A DNA stretch of 26,475 bases, from positions 1 to 26,475 of IMG/VR virus record IMGVR_UViG_3300006162_000387, one strand, 5' to 3'. Source of the stretch: a virus. Numbering within the stretch: position 1 is the stretch's first letter; every line of letters starts with the position of its first letter. Below the pieces are notes generated by a model. That model was not told where the DNA came from, ran no database searches, and saw only the letters and a program-made list of their open reading frames with translations. The position numbers and the translations under genes were made by a program. This document shows, one piece after another, positions 18,731 through 26,475 of the stretch.

Positions 18731-21373
18731 TTAGCCACACTTGCTGCCGCCACAGTCTTTACAAACCGAGCAACCTTCGCTATACACGATGTTACGTGAA
18801 CCACAATTTTCGCACTTCGCACCTTCGACCTTTTCACCGTCCTTAATAAACGATGCAAGGAATTTGCGAATCTGAAATACGAAAGAGCCAACAAACACAT
18901 CTTCGACCTTGTCGAGAGCAAAGACGACATTCTTGATCAACACGCCATGACGTAGTAACAAACTAATTAAACGTGCAACCTTTGTTGGGTTATTGTCAGC
19001 TGATATCTTCTCCAATACAGAATCGATATGTCGTTGTGGGATTCCTTTACGAGTAGCAAGTTCTGTTAGACGTTCAACAGCGTCCTGTGTCAATACATTC
19101 TTTTCATAATGATTCGTATGAACAAAGAAACCAAACGGACGTGTCTGCTCTTGATTCCAAATAACTGTTAGGTACCACTTCTTTCCTTCTGCACGAAGTG
19201 TCTTCATCGTTGCTGGAGCACTGTCGACCAACTTAACGTCTTCAAAAATAATTTCTTCGTCATCAACTGTTGCATTCTTTTCGTCCTTAGCAGCAAGAAC
19301 GGTTGTCATTGTACCAGCACGATATGTTGTAACGCCCTTGACATATTGGGATCTATATGCATCAAGATAAATGTCTTTAAATTGCTCAAATGGGTATTCA
19401 TTTGGGACATTGACCGTCTTGCTCATTGCACTATCGACCCATCGAGCGAATCCTTTCAAGTCTTCAACGTGATCTTGAACAGCCATGCTTGTTGTCGTTG
19501 CAGCCCAGTCAGCAGTTGGGTCCCACTCACCTCGACGCTTCATATGACGAACGCCATAGTCTTCGCAAAGAACTTCTTTCGTTAGACCACGATTCTTATC
19601 AATTTTATATGTCGTACCATTGAAGACGCCCTTGAGAATTTCTTCATCGCCTTCCTTTGTAAGCTTGAATAGATCCGTTTCATGCCAGGCACCCTCAAAC
19701 CACTTTGGTGTTAGTTCACGTAATTCGTCAGGGACCGTTGGAACAATTACTGTGCGAATGTACTCGTGCATAAACACTGGCTCAAGACCGCCCGATACAA
19801 CGTTAGCAAAGATTGATGTGTTGCCAGTTGGTTGGATAGAAAGAACAGAGCTATTACGGATACCATATTTGTATAATTTACTCATATATTGTTCTGACAA
19901 GCCAAGGCTCTTAATGAAAGGTCCTTGTGAATGCTTGACAGGATCACACATTGGAAACATTCCCTTTTCCATTGCAAGATCAATAGAAGCTTCATATGCT
20001 GCTCTTGCAATTGTGCTCATAACATCTTCACGAATTTGAGCGGCGCGGTTTGATCCAAACCTAACCTTCATCATATACAAAGATGAGCCCCATCCAAGAA
20101 TACCAACACCAATGCGACGTTTTTGTTCAATACTATTTTCGTATTGTGGAAGAGGAGCAGATGTCAACGTATTAACATTGTCGAGAAAACGAACCATATA
20201 CTTTGCATACTTTTCAAGCATGTCATAGTCAAAGCAACCGTCTTCAATAAACTGCGTTAGATTCAATGATCCCAGATTACAAACTCCACCTGGTGCTAAC
20301 GTTTGTTCGCCGCAAGGATTTGTTGCATAGATTGTTTCAGCATAGTTCAAGGGACCGAAATAGTTTGCACGATCAAGGAATAGAACGCCAGGTTCTGCTC
20401 GATTGTATGTGCTTTCCATGATCAAGTTCCACAACTGCATTGTCGATACAACTTGGTATTCCTTAACGGGATATCCTAACGCTTTCCACGCTTTGATATC
20501 ACCGCGCCAGTCAGACTTGTATGCGTGGTGTTTTGTGTCGGGAAATACCAATTGCCATTGATCAAGAGCATCACGCTCTGTGTGCAGTTGAGCAATTAGA
20601 TCACTATTTGGTTCAGTGATTGCCATTTCATCAACAAGCTGACGATCGATCTCAATGATACGAACAACACGATTCATAAACTCATCTGTACAATTAACAG
20701 AGACGTTGAACTTTGTCAAACGGCCGGGCTGTTGTTTTGCTGTAATGAACTCTATGATATCTGGATGCCAAACATCAAGGACGCCCATCATAGCACCCTT
20801 ACGAATCTTTCCCTTTGCCTTTTTCTCAGCAGACTTCTTACCTGATCCAGCTGTAATGATTTCAGAAACCTTGTCAAACAATTCCATATACTTGACAGCA
20901 CCAGGCGTTTCAACACCAATGCCGTGAATGAATGCACCACGAGGACGTAGATAGGAAAAATTCTCTCCCCATCCGCCTTCTGATTTCAACGTGTGGGCTT
21001 GTGAGCGAAGGTGTTCAAAAATTCCATCAATGCTATCAGCATCGTGCTCAACGCGAGGACCAACATAACAATTCATTAATGTTGTGCCGTTCCACTCTGT
21101 TCCTGCATTTGCGTAAATTCGACCACCTGCTGTTGCCTTGAAATTTGATAGCAAATGGTAAAACTTTTCTGTCCATTCTTCTTGCTTGTCGCGCGTCTTT
21201 TCTACTGACGCAACTGCCGCTGCTACACGAAATATTGTATCATCGACGGTTTGATCATTATGATCTTTGTACGTTGTTTCCCACACCTCTTTTGAGAAAG
21301 TATCTTCAAACGTTGTTGTTACCTTTTGCGCTTGGGTTAGTTCCTTCTTCATTGCTTGTAGATCCATTGCCAT
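18731..21373 (-). CDS. nrdJ: Class II (B12-dependent) ribonucleotide reductase
   Basis: This 880-aa enzyme reduces ribonucleotides to deoxyribonucleotides using adenosylcobalamin. M-N-C-Y-V-G-P (C102) and V-C-N-L-G-S (C365) supply the redox pair. N-P-C-G-E-Q (N352, C354, E356) is the radical site. The C terminus has a zinc-ribbon-like tail with C-x2-C-G, then E-G-C-x2-C-x2-C-G and S-K-C-G, a hallmark of NrdJ proteins. No NrdB-type partner is present or needed. It feeds phage DNA synthesis. AAGGAG precedes the ATG. Its first 68 bases lie inside the end of the dCMP deaminase gene, so the two are co-transcribed. Confidence 0.95.
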   Translation of the reverse strand: MAMDLQAMKKELTQAQKVTTTFEDTFSKEVWETTYKDHNDQTVDDTIFRVAAAVASVEKTRDKQEEWTEKFYHLLSNFKATAGGRIYANAGTEWNGTTLMNCYVGPRVEHDADSIDGIFEHLRSQAHTLKSEGGWGENFSYLRPRGAFIHGIGVETPGAVKYMELFDKVSEIITAGSGKKSAEKKAKGKIRKGAMMGVLDVWHPDIIEFITAKQQPGRLTKFNVSVNCTDEFMNRVVRIIEIDRQLVDEMAITEPNSDLIAQLHTERDALDQWQLVFPDTKHHAYKSDWRGDIKAWKALGYPVKEYQVVSTMQLWNLIMESTYNRAEPGVLFLDRANYFGPLNYAETIYATNPCGEQTLAPGGVCNLGSLNLTQFIEDGCFDYDMLEKYAKYMVRFLDNVNTLTSAPLPQYENSIEQKRRIGVGILGWGSSLYMMKVRFGSNRAAQIREDVMSTIARAAYEASIDLAMEKGMFPMCDPVKHSQGPFIKSLGLSEQYMSKLYKYGIRNSSVLSIQPTGNTSIFANVVSGGLEPVFMHEYIRTVIVPTVPDELRELTPKWFEGAWHETDLFKLTKEGDEEILKGVFNGTTYKIDKNRGLTKEVLCEDYGVRHMKRRGEWDPTADWAATTTSMAVQDHVEDLKGFARWVDSAMSKTVNVPNEYPFEQFKDIYLDAYRSQYVKGVTTYRAGTMTTVLAAKDEKNATVDDEEIIFEDVKLVDSAPATMKTLRAEGKKWYLTVIWNQEQTRPFGFFVHTNHYEKNVLTQDAVERLTELATRKGIPQRHIDSVLEKISADNNPTKVARLISLLLRHGVLIKNVVFALDKVEDVFVGSFVFQIRKFLASFIKDGEKVEGAKCENCGSRNIVYSEGCSVCKDCGGSKCG

Positions 21374-21839
21374 TTACTTCTCCTTCTTGTTCTTGTTGTA
21401 ATTGTACCTCTACTAATTCAACGCTGCATTCTCTTGCATATTGACGAACTTTGTCAAATGCTGGACCCCAGCGTGTTAGTTGTTCTTGTGTAGCAACTGG
21501 TGCTACGAATCTTGTAATTCCCGCTTGTACCATGTGCTGAAAGCACCTGTCACAAGACATGAAAGGGTATGTGTATAGTGTATATCCTTCTAATTGCTCT
21601 TTTGCATGTAGCACCGCATTCATTTCACAATGAACGATACGACTATATTTTTCATCTCTGTTTGCATAGAGATTATCGTTGTCGGGCATGCTTTTTGGAA
21701 ATCCGTTATAACCAATTGACGCAACGGTTTTATCTGGACGAACGATTACGGCTCCTGTTTTTGTGCTTGGATCTTTGGACCATGAAGCGATATGCTTTGC
21801 TAATTCAAGATATCGTTGGTCCCATTTGTTTGTTATCAT
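21306..21839 (-). CDS. dCMP deaminase
   Basis: The 177-aa protein contains the zinc-dependent deaminase motifs H-C-E-M-N-A-V (H70, E72) and M-S-C-D-R-C (C96, C99). The usual proline before the first Cys is replaced by Ser. The N terminus (W-S-K-D-P-S-T-K-T-G-A-V-I-V at 20-33, then S-I-G-Y-N-G-F-P) is typical of dCMP deaminases such as T4 cd. It makes dUMP for thymidylate synthesis. The last 30 residues are a Gln/Asn/Gly-rich tail that overlaps the reductase start. GGAG precedes the ATG. It could instead act on a related nucleotide, but the dCMP call is favoured. Confidence 0.92.
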   Translation of the reverse strand: MITNKWDQRYLELAKHIASWSKDPSTKTGAVIVRPDKTVASIGYNGFPKSMPDNDNLYANRDEKYSRIVHCEMNAVLHAKEQLEGYTLYTYPFMSCDRCFQHMVQAGITRFVAPVATQEQLTRWGPAFDKVRQYARECSVELVEVQLQQEQEGEVNGNGSTSNEEGTNPSAKGNNNV

Positions 21840-21887
21840 AAAATCTCCGTGGGTTCTATTTACATTAGAAGTTAAAACTCAACTAAC

Positions 21888-21917
21888 ATTATCCTTGTGT
21901 ACAAGGTGCCCAATCAA
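21888..21917 (-). promoter_or_regulatory. Sigma70-type promoter of the deaminase-reductase operon
   Basis: On the minus strand: TTGATT (21917-21912), an 18-base spacer and GATAAT (21893-21888). The spacer contains a palindrome (21893-21906), CCTTGT-GT-ACAAGG on the plus strand, so control by a bound regulator is likely. Confidence 0.6.
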
Positions 21918-21955
21918 CAGTTGCCTGTCTTTTCACGATGTTAGATGATAGTGCT

Positions 21956-21976
21956 TGTTTACGACGTTTGTAAACA
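21956..21976. repeat. 7-bp inverted repeat in the divergent intergenic region
   Basis: TGTTTAC (21956-21962) and GTAAACA (21970-21976) are perfect arms around seven bases. A further CCCA/TGGG pair lies at 21984-21997. They sit in the 184-base gap between divergent genes, upstream of the 94-aa gene. A weak forward promoter, TTGCCT-17-GATGAT (21921-21949), is possible. Confidence 0.45.
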
Positions 21977-22023
21977 TATCGGTCCCATTAATTTGGGTTT
22001 ATTAATCTTTCTGGAGTATAAAA

Positions 22024-22308
22024 ATGTCTGAAGACGTTAAGAAAGAAAGAGATATTGGTTCTATTGTTCGTCACCTTGTAGCAACTTACAACAAAGCAGC
22101 AAATCCCCTCGAGCGGGCATTCCGCTCAAAAAGCAGTGGTCCAAACTTGACGTATCGTCTCGATACGGAGTTTGCATATCGTCTTAACGAAGTAATGCAA
22201 GGCCCCCGTGCTCTGCTGCAACAAAACGTCCAGGCGTGTAATGAGCACATCGATGACGTTCTCAAGCAAGTTCGAGCTACAGAAGAAGCAAAGACTCAAA
22301 AGGCGTAA
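22024..22308 (+). CDS. Small helical protein, 94 aa
   Basis: CTGGAG precedes the ATG. The protein is almost all helix, with charged N and C termini (MSEDVKKERDIGSIVRHLV and ACNEHIDDVLKQVRATEEAKTQKA). No domain is recognised. It is the first plus-strand gene after the minus-strand block. The divergent region upstream carries several inverted repeats. Confidence 0.7.
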   Translation: MSEDVKKERDIGSIVRHLVATYNKAANPLERAFRSKSSGPNLTYRLDTEFAYRLNEVMQGPRALLQQNVQACNEHIDDVLKQVRATEEAKTQKA

Positions 22309-22326
22309 TTTCCACCATCAAACGGA

Positions 22327-22334
22327 CATAAATA
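22327..22334 (+). promoter_or_regulatory. T4 late-promoter-like octamer (CATAAATA)
   Basis: The octamer is one mismatch from TATAAATA and ends 20 bases before the ATG at 22355, which has AAGGGG as its ribosome-binding site. Confidence 0.5.
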
Positions 22335-22354
22335 CCTCAAATTAAGGGGTATCT

Positions 22355-22933
22355 ATGTTCGTTGATGAGATTATTGAGCTCAACCATTGTGTTAGTTCAA
22401 GAGAGCTAATTCTTCTAAAAGAACACTGCAGTCAATTTCTCCAAGAGGCACGTACGTGTCCTCTCTATAAGCCATTGCCGATTGACTATAATGATTTCCA
22501 AAAAGTCAAAGTTCGTCAACGCAAACAAGATGGCGTTCTCCAAACGGCACTTACACAAGCATTCGAACACGAATACAGCAAGCTCGCGTCGCGAGCTGTT
22601 TTTGCTTATGCACATCCTATTGAAGGAGAAGTTCTTCAAGAAACGTTTTACATTTTTCCAATCAATGGTTACAAGTACATCTACAGCAAGCAAGTAAAAA
22701 ATTCAGCCATTGATTACAAAAAAGCAATCGAGACTTTGGTTAATGAGTTTGATGGTTCTAAAGCGATTGATTTTATTACCGATTCAATTAAATATACATA
22801 CACACGCGAAAACTTGATGGAAGCAATACAATCTCAAAGTGAGATTATTGTATATGATGTTCCATACTTCTTTGCTGTTCGTCAACGCACAATGCCCGAG
22901 TATGGTAAGCTGCTTGAAATGATAGGAAAATAA
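22355..22933 (+). CDS. Conserved-looking T4-like phage protein, 192 aa, unknown function
   Basis: The protein mixes helices and strands. The segments K-V-R-Q-R-K, R-A-V-F-A-Y, F-Y-I-F-P-I-N-G-Y-K-Y-I-Y-S-K and V-P-Y-F-F-A-V-R are of a kind I recall from uncharacterised proteins of T4-like cyanophages, so it is probably a core-type gene of this phage group. No catalytic motif is visible. The late-type octamer upstream suggests late expression. It is followed two bases later by the probable structural gene at 22935, consistent with a virion-related task. Confidence in the gene is high, in any function low. Confidence 0.75.
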   Translation: MFVDEIIELNHCVSSRELILLKEHCSQFLQEARTCPLYKPLPIDYNDFQKVKVRQRKQDGVLQTALTQAFEHEYSKLASRAVFAYAHPIEGEVLQETFYIFPINGYKYIYSKQVKNSAIDYKKAIETLVNEFDGSKAIDFITDSIKYTYTRENLMEAIQSQSEIIVYDVPYFFAVRQRTMPEYGKLLEMIGK

Positions 22934-22934
22934 T

Positions 22935-23933
22935 ATGCCATTGATTGTAACGACTGGTCAAGTTGCTTATGCTTGTGATACGTGTCTTCGTAGCATTCGT
23001 GTTGCTCAAAATATATATGGACTCGATACATTATACAGCTGTACGATTACAGAAAAGTGCAGAGGACAGTTGCATAAGATAATGCAGAAGTCTGTTGCTA
23101 ATCAAGTCAGTGCAATTCCACCAGAAGTAACGGGATTGAACGATTGGACACAGAAGGGGCTGTTGTATAACTTTACACAACCGATCACATCAACGGTTTG
23201 GACAATCAATCATAATTTAAATACGAAGCCAATCGTTGAAGCATATACGACAGCTCTTGTTAATAAACAAACGGTCTATACACAAGTTCCTTACAAGACA
23301 TTAACGCTAATTGATTTCAATACTGTTCAATTAACATTCGACAATGCGATTAGTGGTGTTGCACAATGCATTGCATTGGCGAGCGCTAGAACAACAAACA
23401 TAGCAACCGCTGCCATTCCAACAACGTTCCAGTTATCAGGGGATGGTTCAATGTCAATAGCAACAACAGATCCATTAGCAACAACGTTTAGTATCGTCTA
23501 TAATAGCACGGTACCAGTTACAGTAACATATACAGCTGTTGGTCCTTACTCAACGAGCGGAGTAAAGTCGCCTTGGTATGTTTCACCCACAAATCCACCA
23601 CAGCCTCAACCAACAATTTTCGTTAATGGTAAAACTTTTTACGTGAAAAATTTCAACCTCGTAACACATCCATCAGCCGCAAGTGCATTTCAATCTGGTG
23701 CAATTATTAATGGATCAACATTTTATTTCCAAGGCGTCTCGAGTGAAATAAATCAAAATTTAATTCTGTTGGCTAACTCACCATATACATCGTATGATAG
23801 AATATTCAATCAGTACATTGATATTGCAACAATTAGTAACACATTACCTCAAATTTTCTACTCACAAAAGAATGCAATTGCATCAAACTCTATCATTAAG
23901 TCAACCTATCCACAGATCCTCTTTGTTGCATAA
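22935..23933 (+). CDS. Probable virion structural protein, 332 aa
   Basis: Residues about 14-43 hold four Cys (C14, C17 and two more at about 36 and 43) in a zinc-finger-like pattern. The rest is beta-rich, Thr/Ser/Asn/Gln-rich, and low in charge: typical for tail or fibre proteins. Recurrent short strands appear (TVWTINHNLNTKPIVEAYT, TIFVNGKTFYVKNF, IINGSTFYFQGV), and the last two look like a small internal repeat. No enzyme motif is seen. It shares a transcript with the preceding gene. The tail or neck assignment is from composition only. Confidence 0.6.
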   Translation: MPLIVTTGQVAYACDTCLRSIRVAQNIYGLDTLYSCTITEKCRGQLHKIMQKSVANQVSAIPPEVTGLNDWTQKGLLYNFTQPITSTVWTINHNLNTKPIVEAYTTALVNKQTVYTQVPYKTLTLIDFNTVQLTFDNAISGVAQCIALASARTTNIATAAIPTTFQLSGDGSMSIATTDPLATTFSIVYNSTVPVTVTYTAVGPYSTSGVKSPWYVSPTNPPQPQPTIFVNGKTFYVKNFNLVTHPSAASAFQSGAIINGSTFYFQGVSSEINQNLILLANSPYTSYDRIFNQYIDIATISNTLPQIFYSQKNAIASNSIIKSTYPQILFVA

Positions 23934-23954
23934 CCTATATTGTTGTGCTATAGT
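23926..23954 (+). promoter_or_regulatory. Sigma70-type extended -10 promoter of the helicase gene
   Basis: TTGCAT (23926-23931), a 17-base spacer and TATAGT (23949-23954) with TGC before the -10. Arms TTGTTGT (23940-23946) and ACAACAA (23961-23967) form a 7-bp inverted repeat around the -10, a candidate operator. Confidence 0.65.
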
Positions 23955-23980
23955 TATTGAACAACAACGAGAATAAACCA

Positions 23981-25318
23981 ATGAGCAAAGTAAATCCAAA
24001 ACAAAAGCTATTGATCGAATATTTGATTTCGTCACGAGATACGTATGCGATCTGTAAATCTATTATCAAGCCAAAGTACTTTGACGTTGAGCTCAGGAAG
24101 GTCGCTGAGTTTATGGATAAGTATTATGATGAATATCATACGACTCCAGACACAAAGCAAATTGCTGCTGAATGTAATATCGAACTTGAACATCACCAGA
24201 TTACATCCGATCAAATAAAGTATCTAACGAATGAACTTGAACGATTCTGTAGATCAAAGGCGATTGAAACAGCTGTGGTCGAAAGTGCAAGCTTGATGGA
24301 CGACGAGAATAGCAACGCTGGTAAAATTGAACAGTTAATCAAAGATGCTGTTTCGGTATCACTACAACGAGACTTGGGACTTGATTATTTTGACGATCCT
24401 CTCGTTCGATTCGAAAAGATGCTACAACAACCTCCACGAACTCCAACGTTGTTAAAATCTCTCGACAAGGGAATTGGTGGTGGACTTGCACGATCAGAAA
24501 TTATTCTCTTTGCAGCAAATACTGGTGGCGGAAAATCAATCACATTGTTGAATCTTTCTATTAGTATGTTAGTTCAAAAGTTGAATGTGTTATACATCTC
24601 TTTGGAATTGTCAGAAGATATGGTTGCACAACGATTTGATACAGCATTTACTGGAATACCAACTGTTGCATGGAAACAAAATTATCAAGAGATTACTTCG
24701 TCTATTCGTGAGTATTCAGAACATATTGGAAAGCTTGTTATCAAGAGACTTCCATCAGGAACAAATTCAAATCAGATTCGAGCATATCTAAAAGAGTTTG
24801 AATTGATGTATGGGTATAAGCCTGATTTAATCGTCGTCGATTATTTGGACTTGATGAGTCCAAACCAGAAAGTTGATATGAACGATGTCTTTACAAAAGA
24901 CAAATTATCAACTGAACAATTCCGGGACATACTATTTGATTACAATGCAATGGGGGCAACAGCATCTCAACTAAATAGAGATTCTATCAAGGCTGCCGAA
25001 CACGATCAAAGTCACATTGCTGGTGGTATTTCAAAGTTGAACACAGTTGACTGGGCTCTCTCAATCATTTGGAATCCAACAATGAAAGCAAGCGGGGAAA
25101 TGGGTATGAGCTTTCTAAAGGCAAGAAGTAGTGATGCCCAAGGTCAAGTTTTTTACCTCAAGTGGGATAATAAATACCTTCGAATTTCTAATCCAGCCAA
25201 TGAGCCGGACGATGAAGGGAATGTAATAAAAGACGCATTTAGTAAGAGCAACAAGAATGGTAAGCAATCTACTAAATACACGACTTTGCTTGACGTTATG
25301 AATACTAATAATTCATAA
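23981..25318 (+). CDS. Replicative DNA helicase, DnaB type (T4 gp41-like)
   Basis: The ATG at 23981 gives 445 aa (T4 gp41: 475 aa); a TTG at 23957 is less likely. The RecA-like motor starts near residue 155. It shows Walker A A-N-T-G-G-G-K-S at 179-186, L-Y-I-S-L-E-L-S-E with the catalytic Glu at 209, Walker B L-I-V-V-D-Y-L-D-L-M near 282-291, and A-T-A-S-Q-L-N-R as the motif that senses ATP. The N-terminal 150 residues form the helical dimerisation domain, and the C-terminal tail is disordered (SKSNKNGKQSTK). It unwinds the fork and pairs with the primase at 9882. It has its own host-type promoter, as expected for an early gene. Confidence 0.94.
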   Translation: MSKVNPKQKLLIEYLISSRDTYAICKSIIKPKYFDVELRKVAEFMDKYYDEYHTTPDTKQIAAECNIELEHHQITSDQIKYLTNELERFCRSKAIETAVVESASLMDDENSNAGKIEQLIKDAVSVSLQRDLGLDYFDDPLVRFEKMLQQPPRTPTLLKSLDKGIGGGLARSEIILFAANTGGGKSITLLNLSISMLVQKLNVLYISLELSEDMVAQRFDTAFTGIPTVAWKQNYQEITSSIREYSEHIGKLVIKRLPSGTNSNQIRAYLKEFELMYGYKPDLIVVDYLDLMSPNQKVDMNDVFTKDKLSTEQFRDILFDYNAMGATASQLNRDSIKAAEHDQSHIAGGISKLNTVDWALSIIWNPTMKASGEMGMSFLKARSSDAQGQVFYLKWDNKYLRISNPANEPDDEGNVIKDAFSKSNKNGKQSTKYTTLLDVMNTNNS

Positions 25319-25349
25319 AATTTAACTAAACCTCTAAAGGAGATCTATA

Positions 25350-25643
25350 ATGCTAGTAACACAAACAACAACAATTCAACTCGACGACCAATCATTGGTA
25401 GTCGCTGATTTGAGCCCAGCAATTCAACAGATGGTCCAAGTTCTTGACACGTGGCGTCAAGAAGAAGTCGACGCTCAGCTTGACTTGATGAAGGTCCGTG
25501 CAGCAATTACCGACATTCAAAACCAGCTTGGCGCAGCATTGAAGAAGGAGCAGGACGATGCAGCGGCAGCAGCCGCGGCAGCAGCTCCAGCAGCCAATGA
25601 TGCAACAGCAGCAGACGCAGCACCAGCAGCACCAGCCGCTTAA
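25350..25643 (+). CDS. Small coiled-coil protein with Ala-rich tail, 97 aa
   Basis: AAAGGAG precedes the ATG. Residues 1-65 resemble a small protein seen in T4-like cyanophages: a short beta entry (TIQLDDQSLVVADLSPAIQ), then a long helix (DTWRQEEVDAQLDLMKVRAAITDIQNQLGAAL). The final 30 residues are almost only Ala with some Pro, Asp and Asn, written with GCA/GCC-type codons. That low-complexity tail is unusual and is probably flexible. Function unknown. An intrinsic terminator follows. Confidence 0.75.
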   Translation: MLVTQTTTIQLDDQSLVVADLSPAIQQMVQVLDTWRQEEVDAQLDLMKVRAAITDIQNQLGAALKKEQDDAAAAAAAAAPAANDATAADAAPAAPAA

Positions 25644-25665
25644 TTTCGCAGTCCAATAAGAAACG

Positions 25666-25697
25666 ATCCCCACCTCGAAAGAGGTCGGGGATTTTTC
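25666..25697 (+). terminator. Intrinsic terminator
   Basis: ATCCCC-ACCTC (25666-25676) pairs with GAGGT-c-GGGGAT (25681-25692) with one bulged C, capped by a GAAA tetraloop and followed by TTTTC. The A-rich bases before the stem (AAGAAA) mirror the TTTCTT after it, so it may work in both directions. Confidence 0.92.
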
Positions 25698-25703
25698 TTT
25701 AGC

Positions 25704-25711
25704 CATAAATA
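25704..25711 (+). promoter_or_regulatory. T4 late-promoter-like octamer (CATAAATA)
   Basis: It lies directly after a terminator and 25 bases before the ATG at 25737, so it marks a new transcription unit. It has one mismatch to TATAAATA. Confidence 0.55.
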
Positions 25712-25736
25712 CGCCATACTGTTTGAGGATATCAAT

Positions 25737-26475
25737 ATGAGTCTACTTAAAGATGTGAACTTGCTTGAGGATGGCGGCGGGGGTGGTGGAGGCGGAGGTG
25801 GTGCTGGTGGTGGAGCAGGTGGTGCCGCCGGCGGATCCGTTGGTGCTGGTTCTATCGCAGGTTTCCGTGGTTCATTGTTTGGTAGTATGGTCAAGCGTCA
25901 AATGCCTAAAGTTGCTGGTTCAAAGAAAAAGAAGGGACCTGTTCGTCTCAAGACATGGTTCGAAGCACGCATAGAGAAAACAGCTACAAAGATAGAGAAA
26001 ACAGCTACAAAACCGATTGTTGAGTACAAGCAAGCCTACGGTATGCTTACGGAGATTGGAAAAGTTTCCCCACAGAACAACGCAAACATGGGACAAGATA
26101 AGCAGAACTTTGATAGTGCCGAAGTATTCTCAAAGTTAAAGGCTCTCGATAAGCGCAACGATATCGATCACCAATATGATTCATCAACGTTTGGCCTTGA
26201 AGATGAGAACGGCGGTATAGTCCGTGTAACAGTCAAGGGCGAACAAGCAGAAGAGTTTGAAAAAGCTCTTCAACAATTCCTATCTAATCCAGACGACTCA
26301 CACAATGACGAAGGACGTATTCCTGATATTGGTGAGATTTTGTTTGACTTGAAGGATCGTTTCGATATTCTTAATGTTGTTTGGCCAGAAGTACAAGAAG
26401 ACGAAGAAGAGCCACAAGAGGTTGCCGGACAAGAAGGACAAGGCGATAATACAGAAGCGCCTGAAGGTGAAGGTG
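25737..26475 (+). CDS. Gly-rich phage protein, partial (runs off the window)
   Basis: The frame is open from ATG 25737 (TTGAGGAT upstream) to the window end: 246 codons with no stop. After MSLLKDVNLLED comes a Gly/Ala run (about residues 13-33), then a basic stretch (SKKKKGPVRLKTWFEARIEK). Two exact I-E-K-T-A-T-K repeats follow (about 79-92), coded by 21-base direct repeats. A folded domain comes next (about 110-220, with RIPDIGEILFDLKDRFDILNVVWPEV), then an acidic Glu/Gln tail. The acidic tail recalls the linker of the protein at 8200. I recall similar proteins in T4-like phages but know no function. A late-type octamer upstream favours a virion or assembly role. Confidence 0.75.
   Translation, partial: MSLLKDVNLLEDGGGGGGGGGGAGGGAGGAAGGSVGAGSIAGFRGSLFGSMVKRQMPKVAGSKKKKGPVRLKTWFEARIEKTATKIEKTATKPIVEYKQAYGMLTEIGKVSPQNNANMGQDKQNFDSAEVFSKLKALDKRNDIDHQYDSSTFGLEDENGGIVRVTVKGEQAEEFEKALQQFLSNPDDSHNDEGRIPDIGEILFDLKDRFDILNVVWPEVQEDEEEPQEVAGQEGQGDNTEAPEGEG

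Noticed and set aside
25640-25894. Minus-strand frame rich in proline
   Set aside because: It is the antisense of the Gly-rich run and the terminator; the plus-strand frame has a ribosome-binding site and continues to the window end.
1-26475. CRISPR arrays, insertion sequences, integrase or attachment sites
   Set aside because: No regularly spaced repeats, transposase motifs or integrase gene were seen; this looks like a lytic phage genome segment.

Overview
This window reads as part of a T4-type myovirus genome that infects a Gram-negative host, most likely an alphaproteobacterium. The phage assignment rests on dense, mostly one-directional genes with overlapping stops and starts, and on a T4-like replication set: gp41-like helicase, gp61-like primase, and a two-subunit type II topoisomerase. 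There are also T4 late-promoter-like octamers (xATAAATA) and many small unknown genes. The host guess rests mainly on the tmRNA gene, which has the permuted two-piece architecture typical of alphaproteobacteria and a tag beginning A-N-D and ending A-M-A-A. The B12-dependent ribonucleotide reductase and Sec signal peptides fit but do not prove it.

Layout. 1-2.7 kb: a GNAT acetyltransferase, small unknown genes, tRNA-Ala(TGC), a stand-alone parvulin (PpiC), tRNA-Pro(TGG), an unknown 201-aa protein and an I78-type peptidase inhibitor. 2.7-3.0 kb: a non-coding stretch with several hairpins, then a promoter. 3.0-6.0 kb: a P-loop kinase-like protein, a type IB GTP cyclohydrolase (FolE2), two tandem secreted paralogs, a 72-aa protein resembling a piece of the T4 major capsid protein, and an unknown protein. 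6.0-8.2 kb: a surface or lipid cassette (LpxH-like metallophosphoesterase, GT4 glycosyltransferase, GNAT). 8.2-9.8 kb: an acidic unknown protein, a complete permuted tmRNA (ssrA) with promoter, intervening hairpin, tag frame and terminator, then a ClpP-like protease. 9.9-11.8 kb: primase, SprT-like protease and two small genes. 11.8-17.7 kb: topoisomerase B subunit, metallophosphatase, three tiny genes, topoisomerase A subunit, an AAA+ ATPase and an acidic protein. 17.7-21.8 kb (minus strand): a 2H-phosphoesterase-like protein, a HAD nucleotidase/phosphatase, class II ribonucleotide reductase and dCMP deaminase. 22.0-26.5 kb (plus strand): unknown proteins, a probable virion protein, the DnaB-type helicase, an Ala-rich small protein, a terminator, and a Gly-rich protein that runs off the window.

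How it fits together. The ribonucleotide reductase and deaminase supply deoxynucleotides for the helicase, primase and topoisomerase. The tRNAs and tmRNA support translation, and FolE2 feeds a pterin or 7-deazapurine route. Two promoter classes are visible. Host-type -35/-10 promoters, several with palindromes embedded in them, precede early-looking genes. The xATAAATA octamer lies 20-40 bases before six genes and resembles the T4 late promoter. The most striking feature is the phage-borne permuted tmRNA placed directly before a ClpP-like protease gene. All functions are read from sequence motifs by eye; no database search was run.
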